NCBI GenBank assembly: GCA_024233215.1
Contig: JACKPW010000001.1
Coordinates: 496,001 to 560,000, forward strand
Direction: 5' to 3'
From: Verrucomicrobiales bacterium
GTDB taxonomy: Bacteria; Verrucomicrobiota; Verrucomicrobiia; Limisphaerales; J093
DNA: 64,000 nucleotides
The notes beneath the pieces were generated by a model. The model did no database searches. It was not told the DNA's origin and was given only the letters and a program-made list of their open reading frames with translations. Made by a program: the position numbers and the translations under genes. Positions 1-8,532 of the stretch are shown in pieces. Every line of letters begins with the position of its first letter. The first letter of the stretch is position 1.

Positions 1-1
1 G

Positions 2-241
2 CACCAGGCCGGGCCGACCTCTTCCGACGTCAGCTTTGATCTGGAACTGACCGGTCGACTGCGCCCCCGGCTGAACTGGGCGCTGAGCGGTTCCGAACTC
101 ATCCTCTACTGGTTCGACGCATCCGCCGGACTGGAAGCCGCCCCAAACCCGAATGGCCCCTGGGAGGGTCTTGGGCTGGTGGAGAGCCCGTTCGTCACAA
201 CGCCGCAGGGACCCCGGTTCTACCGACTGAGCCAGCCGTGA
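2..241 (+). CDS. C-terminal end of a secreted protein (truncated by window edge)
   Basis: An open frame runs from the left edge to a TGA at 239-241, so only the last 79 residues are seen. No catalytic motif is visible. The tail contains Trp-Glu-Gly-Leu and ends in Arg-Phe-Tyr-Arg-Leu-Ser-Gln-Pro. This matches the C-terminal module (W-x-x-V/L, then R-F-Y-R) found on several other secreted proteins of this window. I infer an exported or surface protein but the function cannot be told. The gap that follows (242-446) shows no gene. Confidence 0.7.
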   Translation, partial: HQAGPTSSDVSFDLELTGRLRPRLNWALSGSELILYWFDASAGLEAAPNPNGPWEGLGLVESPFVTTPQGPRFYRLSQP

Positions 242-446
242 GACGGGTGCTGTCGCCGCCGCTTCTCGGACAGGAGCGCGGACCGCCGAGTCCGCGCGGC
301 TGACAAAGTGCCCGACAAGTCCTGCCGCCGGTCGGTGCGTCCCGCGCAAAAGGCTCGCCGCGCGTCGCGTTGCCGGCCCCCTCCTCGCCTCCACACCACG
401 TTCCATTCCGATTGGCAGGAATCGGCAGGTGCCGCATCCTGCGCGA

Positions 447-2513
447 ATGCGACCGCACCCGCGAACCCGAAACCGCTCGACGGTCCTCGCAACGGCTCTA
501 CGTCTGGCAAGCGCCGTGGCCTTGGCGGCCTGGTCATGCGGGATTGGCTTTTCCGCCGAACAACCGGCCCTGCGCCCCACACCCACCCTCTGGCTCATCG
601 GGGATTCCACGGTGAAGAACGGTCGGGGCGACGGCGCCGGGGGACTCTGGGGTTGGGGTCAGGTCATCGACGGGCACTTCGACCTTTCCCAAATCCGCGT
701 GGTCAACCGCGCTCTGGGCGGCCGCAGCAGTCGGACCTATCGCACCGAGGGATTGTGGGAGCGTGTCCGTGACGAACTGCAGCCAGGCGACTTCGTGCTG
801 ATGCAATTCGGGCACAACGACGGCGGGCAACTCTTCGAGGGATCACGTCCACGGGCGTCCCTCAAGGGCAACGGCGAGGAAACCCGTGAGGGCGTCGTCG
901 AACAGACCGGCCGGCCGGAAGTGGTGCACACCTACGGCTGGTATTTGCGGCAGTACCTCGCAGAAACGCAGACGCGGGGCGCGACGCCGATTGTGCTGTC
1001 GCCGGTGCCACGAAACATCTGGCGCGACGGACGGATCGCCCGCGCCGCGGAGGATTACGGTTGCTGGGCGAAGGAGGCGGCCGCAGCGGGGCACGCCGAC
1101 TTCATCGATCTGAACGATCGGGTCGCCCGACGCTACGAGGCGGAAGGCGAGGAACGCGTGGCCGGGGAGTTCTTCACTGCGACGGACCACACCCATACCA
1201 CGAAAGCGGGTGCGCAGGCGAATGCCACCTGTGTGGTGGAGGGCATCCGACAGCTCGCCGGATGTGACCTGCGCGAGTTTCTAGACCAACCGTCTGAGGC
1301 CACCCCTGGCTCGGATCCTGGCGCGTCCGGGAAATTCGACTTCGGCAACGAGGAACCCGCCCCCGGATTCCTGGCCGTCGCACCCGACAGTGCCTACTCC
1401 GAAGAACGCGGTTACGGCTGGCTGCCGGCCACGGGGAGTACGCTGCTGGCCCACGGCACGCCCGGCGGCGCCGCACAAAGTTGCCTCACCGCCGACGGGC
1501 CGTTCCTCTTCTCTGTCCGGGTGCCGGAAGGCAATTACCGGGTGACTGTGACGCTCGGGGATCCCACGGCAGACTCATGCACGACTGTGAAGGCCGAATC
1601 GCGTCGGTTGATGCTGGAGAACATTCACATCGCCAAAGGCGAACGACTGAACCGGAGTTTCACGGTCAACGTGCGTACGCCCGCACTGCCGGGCGGCAAA
1701 CAGGTTCGCCTCAAGGATCGCGAAAGCCCGTATCTCCACTGGGACGACAAGCTGACCCTGGAATTCAACGGCAGCCACCCGGCGATTGCCGAGGTAGTCA
1801 TCGAACCGGCCCCGGACGTCACCACGGTCTATCTGGCGGGCGATTCCACCGTCACGGATCAACCCAACGAACCCTGGAACAGTTGGGGCCAGATGCTGCC
1901 GCGCTTCCTTCAGGCCGACGTGGCCGTGGCCAATCACGCCGAATCCGGCGAGTCCCTTCGCAGCTCCCTCGGGGCCGGCCGGTTCGAGAAGATCTTCAGC
2001 ACCCTGCGCGCCGGGGATTACCTGTTCCTTCAGTTTGGCCACAACGACATGAAGGACCGCGCTCCCGACGCGCTCGGAACCTACCAGCGGAATCTGACCG
2101 CCCTCGTGCGTCGCACACGCTTGCAGGGTGGCACGCCCGTGCTCATCACCTCAATGGAGCGCAAGGCTGGTGTGAATCACGACACGCTGGGCGAATACCC
2201 GCGCGTGGTGCGGGAGGTGGCCGCCGCGGAACAGGCGCCCCTCATCGATCTCCACGCAATGAGCAAGCGGCTCTACGCCGCCCTCGGAAACCGGCTCGAC
2301 GACGCCTTTCAGGACGGCACCCACCACAACAACTACGGCAGCTACCTGCTGGCCTGCTGCGTGGTCGAGGGCGTCCGGGCGGCAGTGCCGGATTTGGCCA
2401 CCCACCTGGCTCCCGATCGCGGCCCCTTCTCCCCGGAGCACCCGCTGTCGCCGGAGGAATTTCAAGTCCCGCCGAGTCCCACCATCGACCTCCGCAAACC
2501 GGATGGCAACTAG
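447..2513 (+). CDS. Tandem SGNH-hydrolase protein, rhamnogalacturonan acetylesterase-like
   Basis: A 688-residue protein with an N-terminal signal peptide (hydrophobic stretch about residues 14-35). It carries two SGNH/GDSL hydrolase domains. Domain 1 (about 48-275) has GDSTV (Ser54), the block FGHND and a late D-H-T-H-T-T. Domain 2 (about 460-665) has its own GDSTV, FGHND and D-G-T-H-H. A beta-sandwich-like linker lies between them. Both domains keep the Ser, Gly/Asn and Asp-x-x-His residues, so both may be active. The family removes acetyl groups from pectic rhamnogalacturonan outside the cell. The ATG at 447 is preferred to a GTG at 429 because it places the signal peptide normally. The substrate is inferred from family resemblance only. 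Confidence 0.85.
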   Translation: MRPHPRTRNRSTVLATALRLASAVALAAWSCGIGFSAEQPALRPTPTLWLIGDSTVKNGRGDGAGGLWGWGQVIDGHFDLSQIRVVNRALGGRSSRTYRTEGLWERVRDELQPGDFVLMQFGHNDGGQLFEGSRPRASLKGNGEETREGVVEQTGRPEVVHTYGWYLRQYLAETQTRGATPIVLSPVPRNIWRDGRIARAAEDYGCWAKEAAAAGHADFIDLNDRVARRYEAEGEERVAGEFFTATDHTHTTKAGAQANATCVVEGIRQLAGCDLREFLDQPSEATPGSDPGASGKFDFGNEEPAPGFLAVAPDSAYSEERGYGWLPATGSTLLAHGTPGGAAQSCLTADGPFLFSVRVPEGNYRVTVTLGDPTADSCTTVKAESRRLMLENIHIAKGERLNRSFTVNVRTPALPGGKQVRLKDRESPYLHWDDKLTLEFNGSHPAIAEVVIEPAPDVTTVYLAGDSTVTDQPNEPWNSWGQMLPRFLQADVAVANHAESGESLRSSLGAGRFEKIFSTLRAGDYLFLQFGHNDMKDRAPDALGTYQRNLTALVRRTRLQGGTPVLITSMERKAGVNHDTLGEYPRVVREVAAAEQAPLIDLHAMSKRLYAALGNRLDDAFQDGTHHNNYGSYLLACCVVEGVRAAVPDLATHLAPDRGPFSPEHPLSPEEFQVPPSPTIDLRKPDGN

Positions 2514-2522
2514 ACCGGACTC

Positions 2523-4274
2523 TCAGTTCCCGGTCGAGAAGGCCGCCTCCATGCGGCGCAGAACGCCGTGGGGCTCCTGCAAGGCCAGTTCCAGCAACCG
2601 GGTCGCCCGTTCCGGCGTATCCGCCACCGTGTAGCACCGCAACTGTGGGGCGTTCCCGGAGGGCCGCACATGGATCACTTCACCACTGGCAAACGTGGCC
2701 CGGACCCCGTCGAGGTAGTTCAGGCGGACCACGCTCCCCAGGCCATCTCCCTCCGCGAAGAACCCCGCCAGTCGCCGCCCGATTTCAGTAAGGTTCGACC
2801 CAAGCGACGGTTCGGCGGCGAGCCAGTCCCCCTCCGCCTTACGGACCCGGATGGCCGAACCCTCCAAGTCCGCCTCCTCAATGTCCCCCGCCCCGGGTGA
2901 AAGCCCCCGGACCATTCGGCGGCTGATTTCCACGGGAAACTGGTCCAGCAGTCCCGCCCGTCCGTACCGTTTCGGCAGTTCGTCCTGCAGCACACACAGC
3001 GGGCGACCCAACGTCCGCACGGCGGCCAGGGCCGTCACGATGGGCAGCACGGCATCCCGCGTCGGCAGCGACGCCAGCGTCCGTCCCGCCCGCTCAAGAA
3101 CCGAGCCGGTGAGAAAGCCGCCATTCGCCTCCCACCCCACCACCCGTCGGCATCCCGACCCCACCAGATCCGCCATCGCTGCGATCACGTGAGGTGAGCC
3201 GATCCGCGTCTTCTTGAGCCTGACTCCCGCCTTTGCCACCCAGGCATCGAGACCGTCGTTCGCACTCACCGGGACCGCCACGCCGTCAACGCCCAGCTGC
3301 GCCGCGACCAACATCCCCAGCTGGTCCCCCGGAATGAACTGCACCCGCCCCTCGGGGGTGACACCGGCCACCAACGGCCGGTCGCTGTCACCATCCGTGG
3401 AAACCACGGCATCCACCGGTCCATGCGACCCCCGCACCGCATCCGCCATCGTCTGCAGCGCGGCGAGGGTGTCCGCGGAAAGCGCCTCGGTATCGATGGC
3501 CACAAACGACTCGCTGCGCCCCATCGGAACAACCTCCGCACCCAGCATTCGCAGCAGGTCCACCACGAGGTCACGCCCCACGGCGGAGTGCTGGTAAAAG
3601 GCCACGCGCAAGCCGCCCAGGGCATCCTCACCAAAGAAGTCCCGATATCGTCGGCCATACTCCTGAACGGCGGTGGCATGGCCGCGGGGATCCGCCGCCG
3701 GCGGCGAAAGCCGAAACATCCCATCATCCGAGAATGGAGACTCACTTGCGGGCTGCGCGTAGAGGCGCTCACGCACCTGCTGAACAGCCGAGAGAATCCC
3801 CGCCTCGTCGGACTTGAGCACCTCACCGGATGCCTTGTTGAATTTGATGCCGTTCCGGTCAAAAGGAATATGGCTGCCCGTGACCATGATGCTGAGCCGC
3901 TCGCGACTGAGACCATGCAGGGTTAACGCGGGAGTGGGGATACGTCCCAGATACTCGGAGTCAAGGCCGGCATCATTCAAGGCAGCAAGCACGGCGCGCA
4001 CGATGCTCCGGTCGCTTCCATCTGAACTGGGGCGCAGGTCGGCGGCCACCGAAACCGGCCGGGTGACGCACGACTCATTCATATGTATGATGTAATCCAC
4101 AAATCCCCGGGTATTGACATAGACTTCAAGGTCCGTGATATCCACCACCAGTCCGCGCAAACCGCTTGTCCCGAAACGCAGTTCGGTAGGTTGACGCCCG
4201 CGGAAGAAGGCTCCCGTGAGTTTGCGAGTCTCACATGCGCCGCTGGGAGTGTCAGAAGATGCAGAGGAACTCAT
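2523..4274 (-). CDS. Phosphohexomutase (phosphomannomutase/phosphoglucomutase family)
   Basis: A 583-residue cytoplasmic enzyme of the alpha-D-phosphohexomutase superfamily, which interconverts hexose 6- and 1-phosphates to feed sugar-nucleotide synthesis. Visible motifs are the N-terminal LRFGTSGLRG (32-41), the phosphoserine loop M-V-T-G-S-H-I-P (Ser134), the metal-binding loop D-G-D-S-D-R-P and the C-terminal phosphate clamp R-P-S-G-N-A-P. It is longer than the usual 450-residue bacterial enzyme. The frame stays open upstream to 4580, but the ATG at 4274 lies just before conserved sequence and the extra residues look like noise. It is divergent from the H-NOX/exopolysaccharide operon, fitting a role in precursor supply. 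Which hexose it uses cannot be told. Confidence 0.88.
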   Translation of the reverse strand: MSSSASSDTPSGACETRKLTGAFFRGRQPTELRFGTSGLRGLVVDITDLEVYVNTRGFVDYIIHMNESCVTRPVSVAADLRPSSDGSDRSIVRAVLAALNDAGLDSEYLGRIPTPALTLHGLSRERLSIMVTGSHIPFDRNGIKFNKASGEVLKSDEAGILSAVQQVRERLYAQPASESPFSDDGMFRLSPPAADPRGHATAVQEYGRRYRDFFGEDALGGLRVAFYQHSAVGRDLVVDLLRMLGAEVVPMGRSESFVAIDTEALSADTLAALQTMADAVRGSHGPVDAVVSTDGDSDRPLVAGVTPEGRVQFIPGDQLGMLVAAQLGVDGVAVPVSANDGLDAWVAKAGVRLKKTRIGSPHVIAAMADLVGSGCRRVVGWEANGGFLTGSVLERAGRTLASLPTRDAVLPIVTALAAVRTLGRPLCVLQDELPKRYGRAGLLDQFPVEISRRMVRGLSPGAGDIEEADLEGSAIRVRKAEGDWLAAEPSLGSNLTEIGRRLAGFFAEGDGLGSVVRLNYLDGVRATFASGEVIHVRPSGNAPQLRCYTVADTPERATRLLELALQEPHGVLRRMEAAFSTGN

Positions 4275-4582
4275 GGACGGGAGTCTGAAGTAATGGGTCG
4301 GCCGACACAAGCTTGCACCGAGGGTTGAAGCGAGGCCGTGCCGGGTGCGGGGGCGATCCCGTCCGACAGCTTTTGACAGCCTGCTTGGAGGCACGTTCGA
4401 AAGGGCATCCGGACAAAACAGCGCGACGTTTGGGATTCCAACCTCCGGGGATCCGGGTGCCTTGGCGCCCAAGAATGGGAGTCCGAACCGGCGGGGGCGT
4501 ACCCGCTCGGAGAAGTCGGCAAGCACACTGAGCCGCCAGCAGGCCGCGAGATTACTCTTTACATAACTGCCTTGAGACAACT
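4275..4582. other. Divergent intergenic region before the NO-sensor/exopolysaccharide operon
   Basis: These 308 bases separate the leftward phosphomutase from the rightward H-NOX gene, so promoters for both should lie here. I see no convincing -35/-10 pair. The 30 bases before 4583 are AT-richer than their surroundings (a TTTACATAACT stretch near 4558-4568) and could hold the rightward -10 region. There is no clear Shine-Dalgarno before the H-NOX ATG. No RNA gene was recognised. Confidence 0.4.
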
Positions 4583-5137
4583 ATGGATGGTCTTGTGTAT
4601 GGGATGGTGAACAAGGCAGTGGAAGAGATGATCTGCCTGACCCATGGCAAACCCATGTGGGAGCAGGTCAAGCTGCGCGCCGGGGTGGACGTGGATGTGT
4701 TCATCAGCAATGAAGCTTACCCGGATAACCTCACCTACCAACTCATCGCGGCCCTCGCCGAGTTGAGCAATTCGTCGCAGGAGGAGATTCTCCAGGCTTT
4801 TGGGGAACACTGGCTGAACCGGACCGCGGCCGATGGCTATGGCGCTTTGATGGAAGCGGGTGGGAGCACCCTCCCTGAGTTTCTGGCCAACCTGCCGAAC
4901 CTGCACTCCCGAATCACCCTGATCCATCCGGGGCTGGAACCGCCTCACTTCACGGTGGAGAGCGTGGGCACCCGGTCGCTCCGACTCCACTACCGAACCC
5001 ATCGCCCCGGGCTCACACCTTTCGTGGTCGGCCTTTTGCAGGGGCTGGGGCAACGCTTTTCCACTCCGGTGCGGGTGCACCTGGACCAATCCCGGGATGC
5101 CGGAGCGGATCACGACATCTTTCTGGTGGAATGGTGA
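4583..5137 (+). CDS. H-NOX (heme NO-binding) sensor protein
   Basis: A 184-residue stand-alone H-NOX domain, the usual length. H-NOX proteins bind nitric oxide through a heme b and control a partner kinase or cyclase. The proximal heme ligand appears to be His108 in the N-L-P-N-L-H-S-R segment. The propionate-binding Y-x-S-x-R motif appears as Y137-R-T139-H-R141, a Thr-for-Ser variant. The gene overlaps the next one, an HNOBA-domain hybrid kinase, by 7 bases, the standard pairing for this family. It is the first gene of the rightward run that continues into exopolysaccharide genes, so it may place polysaccharide synthesis under NO control (inference). Heme binding itself is not proved by sequence. 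Confidence 0.9.
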   Translation: MDGLVYGMVNKAVEEMICLTHGKPMWEQVKLRAGVDVDVFISNEAYPDNLTYQLIAALAELSNSSQEEILQAFGEHWLNRTAADGYGALMEAGGSTLPEFLANLPNLHSRITLIHPGLEPPHFTVESVGTRSLRLHYRTHRPGLTPFVVGLLQGLGQRFSTPVRVHLDQSRDAGADHDIFLVEW

Positions 5138-8100
5138 GCACTCAGCCAACCGCAGGCACTGGCCTGGATGCCGCCGCCCTCGGGCGGGCGTTCCCCTTTC
5201 ACCTCGTGTTCGGCCGCGACTGGCACATCGTCCAATGCGGCGCGTCGCTGAGCCGCGCCTTTCCGGCGGTTCAGTTGGGCACCCGGTTTGACGAAGCGTT
5301 TGTTCCAAAGCGTCCGGAATGCCCGTTCCAGTTCGATGACATGGCGGGGGCGCAACGTACACTGTACCTCGTTCGTGAAAACTCCCGCGGCGCTCTGTTG
5401 CGAGGTCAGATGATCTATCAAGATAAACAAGACCTCATTGTATTCCTTTGCTCTCCATGGTTGCTACATATCGGAGAAATAAACGCCCTTGGCCTGCGTT
5501 TGCAGGATTTCGCTATTCACGATCCCGCTGTCGACTTATTACATGTCATGCAGGCGCAGGAGGCGTCGGTCGGGGATCTGCGGAACCTGGCGGGACGGTT
5601 GACCGATCAGCGGAAGCAGTTGCGTGAGGCCAACGCGAAACTGCGACAACAGGAGGCGGAGACCCGGAAGCTTGCCCTGATAGCCGCCCGCACCGACACG
5701 GCGGTGGTTCTGACCGATGCCGCCGGTCACATTGAGTGGGTGAACGAGGGATTCACGCGTCTCACGGGGTACCCCTTGGAGGAGGTGCGCGGACAAAAAC
5801 CGGGGTCCCTGCTCCAGGGACCGGGCACGGATCCCGCGACGGTTCGCCTGATGCACGACCGGCTCCAGGCCGGCGAAGGATTCAGTGTCGAGGTGCTGAA
5901 TTACGCCAAGAGCGGCCGCGAGTACTGGCTCGCGATGGAGGTTCAGCCGTTTCACGACGACGAGGGACGGTTGACGAACTTCATGGCCATCCAGACGGAC
6001 ATCACCGCCCGCAGAATGGCGGAGCGTCGGCTGGAGGTTCAGTCGCGGGCCTCCCGTGGACTGGTCGAGGCCCGGAACCTGGAAGAGGCGGTCAACCTGA
6101 CGCTGGACCATGTCTGCACCGCGCTGGGCTGGCAGGCGGGCATGCTCTGGAAGCCGGCGCCCGACGGATCGGTCCTGACCCTCGCCAGCGAGTTCGCCTC
6201 ACCGGACTTCCCCGGCGGCTCCTTTTGTGGCGGCACACTCAAGAAGGGCGAGTGCGTGGCCGGACGAGCCTGGATGTTGCGCAAGCCAATCTGGATCCGG
6301 GACGTCGTGGAGGACCCCGGACTGCCCTGCGCGCGGCCGGCGAAAGAGGCGGGCCTGCACGGGGCACTGGCCTTCCCGTTGTTTGTGCAAGACCAGGTGT
6401 GGGGGGTCATGCAGTTCTTCAGCCGGCACATCGAAGAGCCCGACGGGGACTTGCTGCGCGTCTTTGGCATCATCGGGGATCAGGTGGGAATGGCTGTCGA
6501 GCGCACGCAGGCGGAACAGCGGATGCGCGAGGCCAAGGAATCGGCCGAACAGGCCAACCGGGCGAAGAGCGAATTCCTCGCCACGATGAGTCACGAGATT
6601 CGCACCCCGATGAACGGCATCGTGGGGATGACCGACCTGCTCCTGCAGACGCCGCTGCAAGTGCGCCAGCGGGAACTGGCGCTGGGGGTTGCCCAGAGCG
6701 CCGAAGCCCTGCTGCAGGTGGTGAATGACGTGCTCGACTTGTCCAAGATCGAAGCCGGCAAGCTCCAGGTGAGCATCGAGCAGTTCTCGCTCCGCCAGTT
6801 GCTGGACGGCGTCCTGGAACTGGTGGCCCTTCGCGTGGCGGAAAAGCGCCTGACCCTGGCGGGCATCGTCCAGCACGACGTGCCCCACCTGGTGGCGGGG
6901 GATCCCGTCAGACTGCGCCAGGTCCTGGTGAACCTTGTCGGCAACGCCGTCAAGTTCACGGAACAGGGCGAGGTGGTGGTCCGGGTTGGTTTTACAGGGG
7001 ATCCGGCCGACCGGAGTCGCCTGCGGTTCGAGGTGCATGACACGGGTGTGGGACTGACCCCGGAGCAGATCGACTCGCTCTTTCAGCCCTTTGTGCAGAT
7101 TGATTCCTCCGCGGCCCGCCGGTATCCGGGAACCGGGTTGGGACTGGCGATCAGCCAGCGGCTGGTGGATCTGATGCATGGCCGGATAGGCGTGACCAGC
7201 GAACCGGACCGGGGCTCCACCTTCTGGTTTGAACTCTCCCTGCCGGCACCCGAGCAACCGGAACACGGCCACAGCCATCCGCGTCTGCAGGCCGCCCGTG
7301 TCCTGGTGGGCTCGCCACACGCCAGCATGATCGAGGGCCTCGACCAGCTGCTGCTGGGTTGGGGGATCACCTGCGTCGCCACCAACTCCCCGGCCCAGTT
7401 CCTGGAACTGGCCGATGTCACCACTCCCGGCGACGAGGTGGCGGCGGCCGTGGTGGACGAGGATCTCGTGACCACGGGAGGCCACGATTTCCTGCACGGC
7501 TTGGTGGCCCGGCGCGAACGCTTCCCGTGTGCCCTGCTCGCCGGCGCCAGCACCCACCCCGGCCTCGAGGAAGACGACCTGGAGAATTTCGGGGAGGTCA
7601 TCCTCAAGCCGGCCAAGTGTTCCTCGTTGTTCAACTTCCTGGTCTTCGCCGTCGAGGGCCGGACCGGCAGCGGCGCCCCCACCGCGACGGTGGAATTGCT
7701 CCCCGATGAGGGCCCTCTCATCGAGGAACCCGCGGTCGCCCGATTGCGCATTCTGCTCGCCGAGGATCACCCCATCAACCGCCGGCTCTGCGAACTGGTC
7801 CTCGGCGGTCTGGGCGGCCGTGCCGACATCGCCACCAACGGCACGGAAGCGGTCGAACGGGCCCGCCAGGGGAACTACGACGTGATCCTCATGGACTGCA
7901 ACATGCCGAACATGGACGGCTATGAAGCCACCCGGGCCATCCGGGCCTGGGAGTCCGAAGACCCGAGCAACCGGCCCCCAATGCGGATCATCGCCCTGAC
8001 CGCGAACGCGCTGGTGGGAGACCGCGAAAAGTGCCTTGCCGCGGGGATGGACGGGTATCTCGCCAAACCGTTCACGGCTCAACAGCTCCGCGAGGCCCTG

Positions 8101-8532
8101 CTCGACCGCTCCCCCACCCGGCTTCAGCGCCGCAGTGAACCCTTCCAGGCCGCCCTCGACCGTGACGCCTCCGCCGCCTTCAACCGACTCGAACAACTCG
8201 CCGCCCAGGTGGATGTCGCCACCGTCCGGGAGCTGATTTCGGATTTCCGGCGCGACCTTCCCGATCGCATCGCCAGGATGCGCCGATACCATTCCGACGC
8301 CGCCTGGAGCGACCTGGAACGGGAAGCCCACAGCCTCGTCGGCGTGAGCGCGTCGATCGGGATGGAGGGACTCCGGACCTCGTGCCGGCAGGTCGAACAG
8401 GCCGCGCGTCAGACCGACGGGACGGCCTGCGGCACCGCCCTGGCGGACGTGCTCATCCAGGCGCAGCACACCGCCGCGGTCCTGCAACGCTGGCTGGAGA
8501 AGAAGACCGTCACTCCCCCCCCCGTGACATGA
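5131..8532 (+). CDS. Hybrid sensor histidine kinase with HNOBA, PAS, GAF, receiver and HPt domains
   Basis: A 1133-residue multidomain kinase with no membrane segment seen. In order: HNOBA (about 18-140, the H-NOX partner domain), coiled coil (140-180), PAS (182-298), GAF (305-460), HisKA with H488 in M-S-H-E-I-R-T-P, HATPase with N-box (N601, N605) and G-x-G-L-G-L (667-671), a degenerate receiver (722-842), an intact receiver with D922 in L-M-D-C-N-M-P, and an HPt domain with H1067 in A-H-S-L-V-G. This gives a full His-Asp-His relay, probably gated by the H-NOX partner through HNOBA. The final response regulator is unknown; the receiver at 13930 is one candidate. The stop overlaps the next glycosyltransferase start (ATGA). 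The stretch 5400-5550 is clearly AT-richer than its surroundings. Confidence 0.93.
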   Translation: MVSTQPTAGTGLDAAALGRAFPFHLVFGRDWHIVQCGASLSRAFPAVQLGTRFDEAFVPKRPECPFQFDDMAGAQRTLYLVRENSRGALLRGQMIYQDKQDLIVFLCSPWLLHIGEINALGLRLQDFAIHDPAVDLLHVMQAQEASVGDLRNLAGRLTDQRKQLREANAKLRQQEAETRKLALIAARTDTAVVLTDAAGHIEWVNEGFTRLTGYPLEEVRGQKPGSLLQGPGTDPATVRLMHDRLQAGEGFSVEVLNYAKSGREYWLAMEVQPFHDDEGRLTNFMAIQTDITARRMAERRLEVQSRASRGLVEARNLEEAVNLTLDHVCTALGWQAGMLWKPAPDGSVLTLASEFASPDFPGGSFCGGTLKKGECVAGRAWMLRKPIWIRDVVEDPGLPCARPAKEAGLHGALAFPLFVQDQVWGVMQFFSRHIEEPDGDLLRVFGIIGDQVGMAVERTQAEQRMREAKESAEQANRAKSEFLATMSHEIRTPMNGIVGMTDLLLQTPLQVRQRELALGVAQSAEALLQVVNDVLDLSKIEAGKLQVSIEQFSLRQLLDGVLELVALRVAEKRLTLAGIVQHDVPHLVAGDPVRLRQVLVNLVGNAVKFTEQGEVVVRVGFTGDPADRSRLRFEVHDTGVGLTPEQIDSLFQPFVQIDSSAARRYPGTGLGLAISQRLVDLMHGRIGVTSEPDRGSTFWFELSLPAPEQPEHGHSHPRLQAARVLVGSPHASMIEGLDQLLLGWGITCVATNSPAQFLELADVTTPGDEVAAAVVDEDLVTTGGHDFLHGLVARRERFPCALLAGASTHPGLEEDDLENFGEVILKPAKCSSLFNFLVFAVEGRTGSGAPTATVELLPDEGPLIEEPAVARLRILLAEDHPINRRLCELVLGGLGGRADIATNGTEAVERARQGNYDVILMDCNMPNMDGYEATRAIRAWESEDPSNRPPMRIIALTANALVGDREKCLAAGMDGYLAKPFTAQQLREALLDRSPTRLQRRSEPFQAALDRDASAAFNRLEQLAAQVDVATVRELISDFRRDLPDRIARMRRYHSDAAWSDLEREAHSLVGVSASIGMEGLRTSCRQVEQAARQTDGTACGTALADVLIQAQHTAAVLQRWLEKKTVTPPPVT

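Noticed and set aside
1481..2791. Alternative forward frame inside the SGNH esterase
   Set aside because: Out-of-frame, Arg/Gly/Pro-rich translation that runs past the end of the real gene into the antisense of the phosphomutase.
4275..4580. N-terminal extension of the phosphomutase by about 100 residues
   Set aside because: The added residues are low-quality, Arg/Pro-rich sequence without similarity to the family, and they would occupy the whole divergent promoter region.
6199..8487. Long reverse-strand frame opposite the hybrid kinase
   Set aside because: It is a shadow of a gene with unmistakable HisKA, HATPase, receiver and HPt motifs.
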